DNA from: PRO6 sp035565775
GTDB taxonomy: Bacteria > Pseudomonadota > Alphaproteobacteria > Rhizobiales > Xanthobacteraceae
Direction: 5' to 3'
Length of the DNA stretch: 64,000 bases
Assembly: GCA_035565775.1 (NCBI GenBank)
Contig: DATMRW010000025.1
Location: 62,001-126,000 of the forward strand
Below the pieces are notes generated by a model. It was not told where the DNA came from. It was given only the letters and a program-made list of their open reading frames with translations, and did not search any database. Positions 17,283 to 27,081 of this stretch are shown here, in pieces (positions within the stretch are counted from its first letter, which is position 1; every line of letters begins with the position of its first letter). The translations under genes were made by a program, and so were the position numbers.

Positions 17283-20200
17283 AAGCCGCCGTCCGTCGCT
17301 CGCCTGCCGACCAGCTTGTCTCTGGCCGACCGCTGACGCTCGCTGAAGTCGCCGACGGCGCTCAGGGCCTAGTGCTGTCAGATCTCGCCCGCGCGATCAC
17401 GGCGCGGGACAAGGGCAAGGACCGCGCGGTGAGCCTGACGGTGGTTTGCAGCGACGGGCCACGGATGGCGCAGCTTTCCCGCGCGCTGTCGTTCTTCGCG
17501 CCGGATCTTGCGGTGCTCGAATTTCCGGCATGGGACTGCCAGCCCTATGACCGGGTGTCGCCCCATGGCGGCGTGCTTGCCCAGCGCGTGACGACGCTGG
17601 CGCGGCTGTCGCGCCTCAAGGGAAGCGAGGTGCCGCTGATCGTGCTGACGACGGTCAACGCGATCACGCAGCGCGTGCCGGCGCGCGCGGACATGGCGGC
17701 GCAGGCGCTGTCGGTCGCTCCCGGCCACGTCGTCAGCATGGATTCCATCGTCGCTTGGCTGAACCATAACGGTTACAACCGCACCTCGACCGTGCGCGAG
17801 GCGGGCGAATATGCCGTGCGCGGCGGCATTCTCGATCTGTTTCCCGCCGGCCTCGATCAGCCGGTGCGGTTCGATTTCTTTGGCGAGACCCTTGAGTCGA
17901 TCCGCGTCTTCGATCCGGAGACGCAGCGCACCTCGTTCGACATGCGCTCGCTCGATCTTGTGCCGGTATCGGAATTCCAGCTCGTCACCGGCACGATCAA
18001 GCGCTTCCGCCTCGGCTACATGGCCGAGTTCGGCGCGCCGGGCCGCGACGATTTGCTTTATGAGGCGGTGAGCGAGGGCCGGCGTCATCCCGGCATGGAG
18101 CACTGGCTGCCTCTGTTTCATGAGCGGATGGACACGCTGTTCGACTATCTCGACGGCGCGCCGCTGGCGCTCGAGCCGCAGGCCGACGATGCCGTGCGCG
18201 AGCGTTTCGCCCAGATCACCGACTACTACGAGGCGCGCCGCGAGGCGATGGAGCATCCGAGCGGCGGACAGGTCTACAAGCCGCTGCCGCCTGACCGGCT
18301 CTACCTGACCGAGCGTGAATGGGGCCTGCGTCTCGATGCGCATCCGGTGGTGCGCCTCACGCCATTCGCCGTGCCCGAAGGAACGGGCGACGTGATCGAT
18401 GCCGGCGCGCGGGCCGGGCGCAACTTCTCGCCGGAGCGCGTCGATACTGCCGTCAACGTGTTCTCGGCGCTGGTCGATCACGTCCAGGCGCTGCAGGCCG
18501 CGCGCAAGAAGGTGGTGATCGCGCTGTGGAGCGAAGGCTCGCGCGAACGCATGGCGGGCGTGCTGCGCGATCACAAGCTGCTCAACCTCGCCAACGTGAA
18601 TGCGTGGCGCACCGTGCAGGCGACGCCGCGCAACCAGGCGATGCTTGCGGTGGTGGGGCTCGAAAACGGCTTTGAGACCGACGATGTCGCCGTCATCAGC
18701 GAGCAGGACATTTTGGGCGACCGCCTCGTGCGGCCGCGCAAGGCGAGCCGCAAGGTCGAAAACTTCATTTCCGAAGTCACGAGCCTCACCGCGGGCGATA
18801 TCGTCGTCCATGTCGAGCACGGCATCGGCCGCTTCATCGGCCTGCAGACGCTGGAAGTCTCCGGCGCGCCGCACGACTGCGCCGAACTGCATTATGCGGC
18901 GGGCGCAAAACTGTTCCTGCCGGTCGAAAACATCGAACTTTTGTCGCGCTACGGCTCGGAGGATACCGAGGTCGAGCTCGACCGGCTCGGCGGCGCTGGC
19001 TGGCAGGCGCGCAAGGCGAAACTCAAGCAGCGCATCCGCGAGATCGCCGGTGAGCTGATCAAGATTGCCGCCGAACGCTTCCTGCACGAGGCGCCGAAGT
19101 TTCCGGTGCAGCCCGGCGCTTATGAAGAATTCTGCGCGCGCTTTCCTTACGAGGAGACCGAGGATCAGCTCGGCGCGATCAACGATACACTGGCGGATCT
19201 CAATTCCGGCCGGCCGATGGATCGCCTGATCTGCGGCGACGTCGGCTTCGGCAAGACCGAGGTTGCCTTGCGCGCGGCCTTCGCCGTCGCCCTCAACGGC
19301 AAGCAGGTCGCGGTGGTGGTGCCGACCACGCTGCTCGCGCGCCAGCACGCCAAGAATTTTGCGGAGCGCTTCAAGGGCCTGCCGGTGACGGTGGCGCAGG
19401 CGTCCCGCCTCGTCAGCGCGAAGGACTTAAAGCAGGTCAAGGCCGGGCTGGCGGACGGCTCGGTCGATATCGTCGTCGGCACCCATGCGCTGCTCAGCAA
19501 GACGATCGCGTTCAAGAATCTCGGCCTCGTCATCGTCGACGAGGAGCAGCATTTTGGTGTGACCCACAAGGAGCGCCTCAAGAAGCTGCGCTCCGAGGTG
19601 CACGTGCTGACGCTGACGGCGACGCCGATCCCGCGCACGCTGCAGCTTGCCTTCACTGGCGTGCGCGACCTCTCGATCATCGCCTCGCCGCCGGTGGACC
19701 GCCTCGCGGTGCGCACCTTCGTCGCGCCGTTCGATCCCTTGATGGTGCGCGAAGCGTTGCTGCGCGAGCGCTACCGCGGCGGCCAGGCATTCTATGTCTG
19801 CCCACGTATCGACGATCTCGCCGAGGCCAAGGATTTCCTCGACAAGCACGTGCCGGAAATGAAGGTCGCGGTCGCCCACGGCCAGATGGCGCCGTCGGTG
19901 ATCGAGGACATCATCTCGGCGTTCTACGACGGCAAGTATGACGTGCTGCTGTCGACGACGATCGTCGAGTCCGGCCTCGATATTCCGCGGGCCAACACGC
20001 TGATCATTCACCGCGCCGATATGTTCGGTCTCGCCCAGCTCTACCAGCTGCGCGGCCGCGTGGGGCGCTCGAAGCTTCGGGCCTATGCGCTGTTCACGCT
20101 GCCGACGAAGCAGAAGATCACGGTGCAGGCCGAGCGCCGCCTGCAGGTGCTGCAGTCGCTGGAGACGATCGGCGCCGGATTCCAGCTCGCCTCGCACGAC

Positions 20201-20806
20201 CTTGACATTCGCGGCGCGGGCAATCTGCTCGGCGATGAGCAGTCCGGCCACATCAAGGAGGTCGGCTTCGAGCTCTATCAATCGATGCTCGAAGAGGCGA
20301 TTGAAAATCTCAAGGCCGGCATCACCGAGCCGATCGCCGACCGCTGGTCGCCGCAGATCACCCTCGGCATGCCGGTGATGCTGCCGGAATCCTATGTGCC
20401 GGATCTGTCGGTGCGGCTGTCGCTCTATCGCCGTCTGGCCGATCTTGAGACTGACGAGGACATCGACGCATTCGCGGCCGAGATGCACGACCGGTTCGGT
20501 CCCATCCCGGAGGAGGTCGCGCACCTCTTTAAGGTGGCCTCGATCAAGAACTACTGCCGCCGCGCCAATATCGAGAAGGTCGATGCCGGGCCCAAGGGCG
20601 CGGTCATCTCGTTCCGCGACAATGCGTTCGCGCATCCGGAGCGGCTGGTGCACTTCATCCGCCGCCATGGCGAAGCCGCGCGTGTGCGCCCGGATATGAA
20701 GGTGGTGTTCTTTCAGGTGTGGAAGACGCCGCAGGAGCGCGTCACCGGCACGAGCGAGATTTTGCGCCAGCTCGCCAATCTCGCAGAGGGGAAAAAGGCG
20801 GACTGA
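17279..20806 (+). CDS. mfd: Transcription-repair coupling factor Mfd
   Basis: The 1175-residue protein removes RNA polymerase stalled at DNA lesions and recruits UvrA. The order is a UvrB-like N-terminal module (about 1–350), the RNA-polymerase-interaction region (about 500–570, including GDIVVHVEHGIGRF) and a RecG-like translocase with Walker A GDVGFGKTEVA and DEEQHFGV. The TRCF C-terminal domain follows (ITLGMPVMLPESYVPD). It starts at GTG 17279 inside the sdhE stop. Length is typical. A hairpin follows directly. Confidence 0.97.
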   Translation: MKAAVRRSPADQLVSGRPLTLAEVADGAQGLVLSDLARAITARDKGKDRAVSLTVVCSDGPRMAQLSRALSFFAPDLAVLEFPAWDCQPYDRVSPHGGVLAQRVTTLARLSRLKGSEVPLIVLTTVNAITQRVPARADMAAQALSVAPGHVVSMDSIVAWLNHNGYNRTSTVREAGEYAVRGGILDLFPAGLDQPVRFDFFGETLESIRVFDPETQRTSFDMRSLDLVPVSEFQLVTGTIKRFRLGYMAEFGAPGRDDLLYEAVSEGRRHPGMEHWLPLFHERMDTLFDYLDGAPLALEPQADDAVRERFAQITDYYEARREAMEHPSGGQVYKPLPPDRLYLTEREWGLRLDAHPVVRLTPFAVPEGTGDVIDAGARAGRNFSPERVDTAVNVFSALVDHVQALQAARKKVVIALWSEGSRERMAGVLRDHKLLNLANVNAWRTVQATPRNQAMLAVVGLENGFETDDVAVISEQDILGDRLVRPRKASRKVENFISEVTSLTAGDIVVHVEHGIGRFIGLQTLEVSGAPHDCAELHYAAGAKLFLPVENIELLSRYGSEDTEVELDRLGGAGWQARKAKLKQRIREIAGELIKIAAERFLHEAPKFPVQPGAYEEFCARFPYEETEDQLGAINDTLADLNSGRPMDRLICGDVGFGKTEVALRAAFAVALNGKQVAVVVPTTLLARQHAKNFAERFKGLPVTVAQASRLVSAKDLKQVKAGLADGSVDIVVGTHALLSKTIAFKNLGLVIVDEEQHFGVTHKERLKKLRSEVHVLTLTATPIPRTLQLAFTGVRDLSIIASPPVDRLAVRTFVAPFDPLMVREALLRERYRGGQAFYVCPRIDDLAEAKDFLDKHVPEMKVAVAHGQMAPSVIEDIISAFYDGKYDVLLSTTIVESGLDIPRANTLIIHRADMFGLAQLYQLRGRVGRSKLRAYALFTLPTKQKITVQAERRLQVLQSLETIGAGFQLASHDLDIRGAGNLLGDEQSGHIKEVGFELYQSMLEEAIENLKAGITEPIADRWSPQITLGMPVMLPESYVPDLSVRLSLYRRLADLETDEDIDAFAAEMHDRFGPIPEEVAHLFKVASIKNYCRRANIEKVDAGPKGAVISFRDNAFAHPERLVHFIRRHGEAARVRPDMKVVFFQVWKTPQERVTGTSEILRQLANLAEGKKAD

Positions 20807-20817
20807 CGGTCCGCCTT
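20795..20817. terminator. Intrinsic terminator after mfd
   Basis: AAGGCGGAC (20795–20803) pairs with GTCCGCCTT (20809–20817) around a 5-nt loop, followed by a T-rich stretch at 20824–20830. It overlaps the mfd stop codon. An A-run before the stem means it may also serve the convergent gene ending at 20834. Confidence 0.75.
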
Positions 20818-20833
20818 CCCAAATCTTTTTCGA

Positions 20834-22075
20834 TCAGCTTGCCGCCTTGTGGCGCACGGCGTTGAGCCGCGCCAGCAGCGAGGCGGGCGTGTCGGCTGCG
20901 TCGAGCGTTGCGACCGAGACATTGACGTCGACCTGCTCGGTGCGCCGCGCGCTGTAGACGCTGTATTTGAGGACGTTCGACAGCCGCTTGGCGATGAGCT
21001 GGACGTTCTTGGCATCCGCGCCAACGAAGGAAATGATGATCGAGCCGTCATCGTAGTAGGACGCGAAGTCGGTGCGGCGCATCAGGCGGCTGACGATCCG
21101 GGCGGCATCGATCCGCTCGCGCGGGCGCGCCGAGTCGAGCATGAAGCAGACGACCGAAAGCGCGGCATTGCGCTTCTGACTGTCGGCAACCGCAACCGCA
21201 AAGTCGCGCTCGAACGCTTCATTGGTCAAAAGTCCGGTGCGCGGATCAAGCAGGCCATCGGCCTCGATGGTCTTCAAGACGCGGATCAGCCGCGCCTCGA
21301 ACGCATGCTGCCGGACCAAGGGCAGCGCGCGCTCGGCGACCTCTTCGGGCGTACCCGGCGCGAATTCGAGATTCGGCAAGGCGTGGGCACTGGCGGTGCC
21401 GGCTGCGGTCGGCGCGACCAGCACCGGCAGGTTGCGGAAGCGGGTATCTTCCGACAGCACGGTGAGAAACGCGGTGACGACGCGCTCGCTGAAGCCGTCG
21501 CCGATGATGATGCCGTCGAAGTCGCGGGCGTTGAGATGTTTTGCCGCGGATTCGATGCTGAGCGCGCCGACAACGCCGACGCGCACGCCCAGCGCCACCG
21601 ACAGCGCCGGATAGCTGCGGCCACGCCCGATCAGAAGAATGTTGGCGTCCTGCAGCGGATCGCTGGTCGGCATCTTGGAGCGGATCGTAGGTTCGTTTGG
21701 CAGGCGGCGCAGCACCGTGCCGTGCAGGTGATGGACGCGCATCGCCGCGTTGAGGCGCTGGTGGACGCGCGCCACATCGTCATGGCCGGGAGCGAAGGGG
21801 ATGACGTTCGGCGGACCCGGCAGATCGATGCCGATGCCGATCATCGGCACATAAGGCTCGAGCGCGGCGAGGCGGGCCGCAACGGCAGCGAGGGGCTCCG
21901 CTGCTCCCGGCTCGGCAACCGCGACCACGCCGGCGGGAGGCGATTTGGCAATCGCCGCAAGCGCGCCGGACCAGTTGGTGCTGATCTTTCCGAGGTTTCG
22001 CAGTCCGGTGAGATCCAGCCCATCGGTCGTCGAACTGTCCGGCAGAATGGTGATGATGGGACCTTGCGCGGGCAT
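20834..22075 (-). CDS. Degenerate GGDEF protein with receiver-like N-terminal domains
   Basis: From ATG 22075, preceded by GAGG, the product has 413 residues; TTG 22087 is an alternative start. Residues 1–125 form an alpha/beta domain. Residues 140–235 look like a response-regulator fold (NILLIGRGRSYP, then FDGIIIGDG). Residues 255–410 are GGDEF-like, beginning DPRTGLLTNEAFERDF. Where GG(D/E)EF should stand the sequence reads YYDDGSIIISF, so cyclase activity is unlikely. Two receiver-like domains plus an inactive GGDEF recall the Caulobacter c-di-GMP effector PopA, but that link is inference. It is convergent with mfd and soluble. Confidence 0.72.
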   Translation of the reverse strand: MPAQGPIITILPDSSTTDGLDLTGLRNLGKISTNWSGALAAIAKSPPAGVVAVAEPGAAEPLAAVAARLAALEPYVPMIGIGIDLPGPPNVIPFAPGHDDVARVHQRLNAAMRVHHLHGTVLRRLPNEPTIRSKMPTSDPLQDANILLIGRGRSYPALSVALGVRVGVVGALSIESAAKHLNARDFDGIIIGDGFSERVVTAFLTVLSEDTRFRNLPVLVAPTAAGTASAHALPNLEFAPGTPEEVAERALPLVRQHAFEARLIRVLKTIEADGLLDPRTGLLTNEAFERDFAVAVADSQKRNAALSVVCFMLDSARPRERIDAARIVSRLMRRTDFASYYDDGSIIISFVGADAKNVQLIAKRLSNVLKYSVYSARRTEQVDVNVSVATLDAADTPASLLARLNAVRHKAAS

Positions 22076-22206
22076 GTCGGGCCTCAATCGTGTCGATCTG
22101 CGCGCCCTTCGGGCGTCAATTCAAGCCGAAATCCTAGCCGGATCGGCTTAACCCCAAGTCAACGGGTTGGGTAAACGATCAATGAGGCAAGCCTGGCAAA
22201 GTCGGG

Positions 22207-23667
22207 CTATTTTTCCGGCCCGGCATTGGTGCGATCGCGAAAGGCGTCGACAATCAATGCGTTGACGCCGAGGCCGAGAAGGGCGTCGCGGGTGCGGGCG
22301 CTGTCGGTCGCCCGCCCGGCAAGGCGATGGCCCTGCAACTGGTCCGGCAACGCCGCCAGTGTCGTGCCGGGTGGCAGGCGCCGCGCCCAGTCCTGAATGT
22401 CCTGGGTGCGGAAACGGTAGCCGCCGACGCCGAGGAGCCCCGCCGGCGGCGACGTGACCAGCAGGCCGTCGGTGTCAGGATGGCGCTTTGCGCCGTACCC
22501 GGTATCGACATGGTCCTGTTCGGGATCGCTCGCATAGGCCGCGACCGGCACCATGGCGCCGCGCATCGCCAGCGTGCCCTGTGGCGTCAGGAAGGCTTCG
22601 CCATTGGCTGCGTCGTCCGCCGCCTGCGGCGCGAGCGGGCGCTGGGCGCCGTCACTGCCGCGCTGGCTGCTGATAAGGCCGACCTCGCCGAAGAGATGGA
22701 CATCGGTCAGGGACGCGGTCGGCACGGTCCAGGCGGGTGCGGTCGAAACCTGTTCGGGGGCGCGCCACAGGCCGATGACGTGGCCGACATGCGGCGCGCG
22801 CTCCAGCATCCTGCTCTCGGCGAGACGAAAGGCGAGCGGCGCGGGAACGATCAGGGCATCGCACCTCTCGAAGATGATCTGCCGCTCCAGCACCGATGCG
22901 GAGAACGGGTGGTGCAGCGCCAGCGCGCCGCCGGTCAGCAGCCAGGTCACAAGCGATGCCGAGAGCGTCGCGAAGGACGAGGGCGCGACCGCCGCGGCCA
23001 CGGTGGCGCCGGCCGGTATCTTGCTTTCGAGGAAGATCGACAGACCGCCCGCGATCATCTGCAGATGCGTGCGCGGCACTGTGCGCAGGCCGTTGCTGGT
23101 CAGATCGAATGTGATCGCAACCGGCTGCTGGGCATCGGAAAAGGCCCGCGGCACAGTGATCGGCGGGTTTGCGATGATGTCGTCGAGCGAGATCATGCCG
23201 TCGGGCAACTGCTCGCCGAAGCCGCAGACATGGCGCACGGAAAACGCCTCGACGGCTGCGTTCATCGCCAACTCGGCATGGTCGACGCCGTCGATGGTGC
23301 CGCAGGTCACGATGGCGCGGGCACCGACCCGGTTCAGCGCGACGGAGAGATCGGCCTGCCGCCACAATTGCGGGATCACGGCGACGGCGAGCCCGACGCG
23401 GGCCGCTGCCAGCATGGTGAGAATGAACTCGGCCGTGTTCGGGAGCTGCACCGCGATCACCGATCCGACCGGCAGTCGCGCATCGCTGAAGTGGGCGGCA
23501 ATCGCGTCGATCGCCGTGTCGGCCTCGCGATAGGTCAGGCGGAGCGGCGTGGTCCCCGTGATTTTCGCCTTGTTCGGCGGATCGATCAGGGCCAGCGCGT
23601 CGGGATGCTGCTCGAGCGAACGCTGAAACAAGCCATCGAGGGTCGGAAGCGCCTGAGGTTTGGTCAT
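22207..23667 (-). CDS. AMP-binding (acyl-CoA synthetase-like) enzyme with altered P-loop
   Basis: The 486-residue protein has the adenylate-forming fold: an N-terminal LTYREADTAIDAIA segment, PVGSVIAVQLPNTAEF, and a late DTGYGAKRHPDTDGLLV resembling the DTGD hinge region. The usual (S/T)SG(T/S)TGxPK loop is replaced by DLTSNGLRTVPRTH, and the C-terminal lysine-bearing lid domain is short. It may be a divergent fatty-acid or aryl ligase, or a non-catalytic member. The next upstream gene (binding protein, 23704) reads the same way with a 36-base gap, so they may share a transcript. The substrate cannot be inferred. Confidence 0.72.
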   Translation of the reverse strand: MTKPQALPTLDGLFQRSLEQHPDALALIDPPNKAKITGTTPLRLTYREADTAIDAIAAHFSDARLPVGSVIAVQLPNTAEFILTMLAAARVGLAVAVIPQLWRQADLSVALNRVGARAIVTCGTIDGVDHAELAMNAAVEAFSVRHVCGFGEQLPDGMISLDDIIANPPITVPRAFSDAQQPVAITFDLTSNGLRTVPRTHLQMIAGGLSIFLESKIPAGATVAAAVAPSSFATLSASLVTWLLTGGALALHHPFSASVLERQIIFERCDALIVPAPLAFRLAESRMLERAPHVGHVIGLWRAPEQVSTAPAWTVPTASLTDVHLFGEVGLISSQRGSDGAQRPLAPQAADDAANGEAFLTPQGTLAMRGAMVPVAAYASDPEQDHVDTGYGAKRHPDTDGLLVTSPPAGLLGVGGYRFRTQDIQDWARRLPPGTTLAALPDQLQGHRLAGRATDSARTRDALLGLGVNALIVDAFRDRTNAGPEK

Positions 23668-23703
23668 ATCAGCAATCTGGCTCTTGCTTGGAACGAAATG
23701 TGA

Positions 23704-25629
23704 TCAACGCCGACCGTCTTGTGGAAGCTGCCACCACGTTTCGGGGAGTGCGCCCGCAAGCGCAGCCCTCGGCATTCGTTGTATCCGATTCCAGCGGGCA
23801 AGCCATTGCTCCTTGGCGTTGAACAGCGGGATGGCATAGAAGCCGGACATCAACACGCGGTCGAGCGCGCGCGTCGCGGAAACGAAATCGGCATTGCTGC
23901 GGGCATCGAGCATCGCCCGGATCATCGCGTCGATGGCCGGCTCTTTCGCGCCCATGTAGTTGCGGGTGCCGGGGATGTCGGCGGCCTCGCTGCCCCAATA
24001 GAAAAACTGCTCGTTGCCGGGTGAGAGCGACTGGTCCCAGCGGTTCTGGATCATGTCGAAATCATAGGCGATGCGGCGCTGGTCGAACTGCACGGCATCG
24101 ACCGTCCGCACAGTCGTCGCAATGCCCGCGCGCTTGAGGTCGCGCACGAAAGCGAGGGCGATCCGCTCCTGATCCCGCGTCGTCACCAAAATCTCGAAGC
24201 GCAGCGGCTCGCCGCTCGATTTCTGGCGCATTACCTTGCCGTCGAGGGCGTAGCCGGCGGCGTCGAGCAGCTTGAGCGCAGCGGGAAGAAGTTTGCGGTC
24301 GCGCCCCGATCCGTCGCTCACCGGGAGCCGATAGCGCCCCTCCAGAACCTCGGGCGTGACCGCGCCCTTGAACGGCGCGAGGAGCTGTCGCTCCAGCGCA
24401 TCGGCGGGACGGCGATAGGCCGACAATTCCGAGCCGGCGAAGAAACCGCCGCTGCGCGAATAGAGGCCGAAGAAGTAGTTTTGGTTGACCCATTCGAAGT
24501 CGAACAGCGAGATCAGGGCCTGGCGGACGCGCGGATCGGAAAATGGCGCGCGGCGGGAGTTGAAGACGAGATATTCCGACGGGTTGGGTGTCGCCGGCGT
24601 GATCGGGTCCAGCACCACCTCGCCGCGGGTGACGGCGGGGAATTTGTAGCCTTCGTGCCAGCGCAGCGGCTCGGTTTCGATGCGGTAGTCGCAAAGGCCG
24701 CGCTTGAACGCCTCGAACATGCCATTGGCTTCGCGGTAGTAATCGATGCTGATCTCGTCAAAATTCCACAGCCCGCGGTTGACCGGCAGGTCGCGGCCCC
24801 AATAGTCCGGATTGCGCTTGAGGCTGACGGCAGCGCCGGCCCGGACCGCCTCGACGCGATAGGGCCCGGAGCCGAGCGGAGCTTCGAGCGACGTCATCTC
24901 AAATGTTTCCGGGTCGACGGCATGCTGGGGCAGGATCGGCATCAGCGCCAGAATGAGCGGCAGTTCGCGGTCTTCGCTGTCGGCGAAATCGAACCGCACG
25001 GTTCGCTCGTCAACGGCCGAAGCCTTTGCGACCTTGGCGTAGTAGAGCCGCAGATTGGGGCGGCCTTTGTCACGCAGCAGTTGCCACGAGAACAAGACGT
25101 CGGCGGCGCGGACCGGCGTGCCGTCGGCGAAGCGGGCAAGTGGATTGAGGTGGAAGATCACATGGCTGCGAGCATCGTCGGTCTCGACGCTCTGCGCGAG
25201 CAGGCCATAGAGCGTGAAGGCTTCGTCCTGTCCGCGCGTCATGAGGCTTTCGACGACATAGCCGCGCACCCGATGGACGGGCAGGCCCTTGACGATGAAC
25301 GGGTTGAGGCTGTCGAAGGTGCCGAGCGCACATTCCCTGAGCCGCCCGCCTTTGGGAGCATCGGGATTGACGTAAGGCATGTTGCCGAAATCGGCAGGCA
25401 AAGCCGGTTCGCCACGCATCGCGATGGCATGGCTGACATTCCGGCTCGGGCCGCGGACGACAGATTCGCCGGCAAGCGCCTGGCCGGCGATTGCCGCGAG
25501 GGCGAGAATCGCCGCGCCGGCAAGTCTTGCGGGAGAGCCGGGGAAGAGGCGGCGATCCGAAACAAGCTTCGGATAAGTGGGGCCGCGAGCAGATTGTGAT
25601 TCGGTCCGGGGCACGCCCGACGGTAACAT
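23704..25629 (-). CDS. Periplasmic oligopeptide-type substrate-binding protein (SBP family 5)
   Basis: The 641-residue product has a signal peptide inside a long N terminus (LAGAAILALAAIAGQALAG), so the true start may be downstream of ATG 25629. The mature part carries the family 5 layout: YVNPDAPKGGRLRE near the start and ARFADGTPVRAADVLFSWQ in the middle. This resembles YejA-type proteins that bind peptides or microcin-like compounds. No permease or ATPase gene is adjacent, so it is an orphan and must use transporter parts encoded elsewhere. It may be co-transcribed with the AMP-binding gene 36 bases downstream. Confidence 0.87.
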   Translation of the reverse strand: MLPSGVPRTESQSARGPTYPKLVSDRRLFPGSPARLAGAAILALAAIAGQALAGESVVRGPSRNVSHAIAMRGEPALPADFGNMPYVNPDAPKGGRLRECALGTFDSLNPFIVKGLPVHRVRGYVVESLMTRGQDEAFTLYGLLAQSVETDDARSHVIFHLNPLARFADGTPVRAADVLFSWQLLRDKGRPNLRLYYAKVAKASAVDERTVRFDFADSEDRELPLILALMPILPQHAVDPETFEMTSLEAPLGSGPYRVEAVRAGAAVSLKRNPDYWGRDLPVNRGLWNFDEISIDYYREANGMFEAFKRGLCDYRIETEPLRWHEGYKFPAVTRGEVVLDPITPATPNPSEYLVFNSRRAPFSDPRVRQALISLFDFEWVNQNYFFGLYSRSGGFFAGSELSAYRRPADALERQLLAPFKGAVTPEVLEGRYRLPVSDGSGRDRKLLPAALKLLDAAGYALDGKVMRQKSSGEPLRFEILVTTRDQERIALAFVRDLKRAGIATTVRTVDAVQFDQRRIAYDFDMIQNRWDQSLSPGNEQFFYWGSEAADIPGTRNYMGAKEPAIDAMIRAMLDARSNADFVSATRALDRVLMSGFYAIPLFNAKEQWLARWNRIQRMPRAALAGALPETWWQLPQDGRR

Positions 25630-25851
25630 ATAGGGCGCGGGTTCCGAACGTGGTTACATCCCCCTGAATGCACGGCAAATTGCGTGCGACGCCATTGATA
25701 TTTTTGAAAGCCGCTGTATTGAAAGCGAGCATTTGATAATGATTTGCGCAGGTGTCACGCTGCCGCCGCATTTGGTAACGAGACAGCCGCCGAGTGCGTT
25801 GGCATTCGACAAGCGGTCAAGACGCGCTTCCGGTTCAGAAAGGGTTACCGC

Positions 25852-26610
25852 ATGAATTTCCGTTTCTTGGCGGCGCAGGCTCCGTCACGCGGACGTATGA
25901 TCGCGATGTTGGCGGCGGCGGCTCTGCTGGCGCCGGTCGCGGCGAACGCGCAGGCTCCGGCCCCCCAAAAGGGTAAGACTGCACCGAAACAGGCTCCGGC
26001 CGCCCAGCAGCAGCAGGCCCCGGCGGCCGCGCAGGGCCAGCCGGCGGATCAGCAGGTTCAACTGATCTACGCGCCCTGGACCAAGTTCTGCCTGAAGGGG
26101 CAGGAGGCTGATGCCAAGCAGGTCTGCTTCACTGGCAAGGATGGCCGCATCGAATCCGGTCAGCCGGTGATCGCTGCCGTCATCATCGAGCCGGAAGGCG
26201 AGCCCAAGAAGATTTTGCGCGTGACGCTGCCGCTCGGCATGCAACTCATCCACGGCACTCGCGTCATCGTGGACAATCATCCGCCGATGCAGGCGCCGTA
26301 TGTGATCTGCTTCGCCAACGGCTGCATGTCCGACTACGAGGCGACGCCGGACATGATCGCCAACATGAAGAAGGGCCAGAACCTGATCGTGCAGGCGATC
26401 AACTCGAACGGCGCGCCGCTCACGTTGCCGCTGCCGCTGGCTGAGTTCGCCAAGGCATTCGACGGTCCGGCGACCGACCCGAAGGTGTTTGAAGAGACCC
26501 AGAAGAAGCTGCAGGAAGAGCTGCAGAAGCGCGCCGCCGAGGCTCGCTCGAAGCTCGAATCCCAGCAGCCCGACGCTGGTGCTCAGCCGGCCAATCCCGC
26601 CCAGAAGTAA
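25852..26610 (+). CDS. IalB-family (invasion-associated locus B) secreted protein
   Basis: The start at ATG 25852 follows AGAAAGGG; the product has 252 residues. A signal peptide (to ANAQA, about residue 30) precedes a Gln/Ala/Pro-rich linker. The IalB domain follows, with paired Cys (CLKGQEADAKQVC and CFANGC) that probably form disulfides in the periplasm. The C terminus is a charged helix (EETQKKLQEELQKRAAEARS). IalB proteins aid red-cell invasion in Bartonella, but the family is common in free-living Rhizobiales, where the role is unknown. A strong terminator follows. Confidence 0.85.
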   Translation: MNFRFLAAQAPSRGRMIAMLAAAALLAPVAANAQAPAPQKGKTAPKQAPAAQQQQAPAAAQGQPADQQVQLIYAPWTKFCLKGQEADAKQVCFTGKDGRIESGQPVIAAVIIEPEGEPKKILRVTLPLGMQLIHGTRVIVDNHPPMQAPYVICFANGCMSDYEATPDMIANMKKGQNLIVQAINSNGAPLTLPLPLAEFAKAFDGPATDPKVFEETQKKLQEELQKRAAEARSKLESQQPDAGAQPANPAQK

Positions 26611-26626
26611 CTGGCGGCAGAAGACA

Positions 26627-26653
26627 AAAGGCGCGCCGATGGCGCGCCTTTTT
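26627..26653 (+). terminator. Intrinsic terminator after the IalB-family gene
   Basis: AAAGGCGCGCC pairs with GGCGCGCCTTT around a 3-nt GAT loop and continues into a run of six T. It is the clearest rho-independent terminator in this part of the window. Confidence 0.9.
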
Positions 26654-26748
26654 TGTTGGTGGTCCGATCTGGTGCCGATGTGCGGTGAAGCCGGTGAAGC
26701 GCAGATGCAGGACGGCCAGGGCGTCAGTTCGTCGCCAGTTCTTCGCCG

Positions 26749-27081
26749 TCAGTTCAGCGTCGAATTGCGCGGGCGATAGGTACCGGCCTTATCCTTGATG
26801 AAGATCTCGGAGATCTGCGAATGGCGGATCGGCTCGCCAGAGTCGTCGGGCAGGAGGTTCTGCTCCGACACATAGGCGATATATTCGGTCTCGGCGTTTT
26901 CCGCGAGCAGGTGATAGAACGGCTGGTCCTTGTTCGGCCGCACCTCTTCGGGGATGGCCAGCCACCATTCCTCGGTATTGTTGAATTCGGGATCGATGTC
27001 GAAAACGACGCCACGGAACGAATACAGCCGGTGGCGAACGATCTGACCGATCTGAAATTTTGCGGTACGCGCCTTAATCAT
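26749..27081 (-). CDS. hspQ: Heat shock protein HspQ
   Basis: Starting at MIKARTAKFQIGQIV the product has 110 residues; ATG 27105 would add eight. It carries the HspQ/YccV hemimethylated-DNA-binding fold: FRGVVFDIDPEFNNTEEWW, then DQPFYHLLAENAETEYIAYV and SEQNLLPDDSGEP. In E. coli HspQ binds hemimethylated oriC DNA and is also a specificity factor for Lon. It is convergent with the IalB-family gene. Sequence and length are typical. Confidence 0.92.
   Translation of the reverse strand: MIKARTAKFQIGQIVRHRLYSFRGVVFDIDPEFNNTEEWWLAIPEEVRPNKDQPFYHLLAENAETEYIAYVSEQNLLPDDSGEPIRHSQISEIFIKDKAGTYRPRNSTLN

Noticed and set aside
17378..19348. 656-residue minus-strand open frame opposite mfd
   Set aside because: Antisense shadow; mfd motifs are intact in the plus frame.
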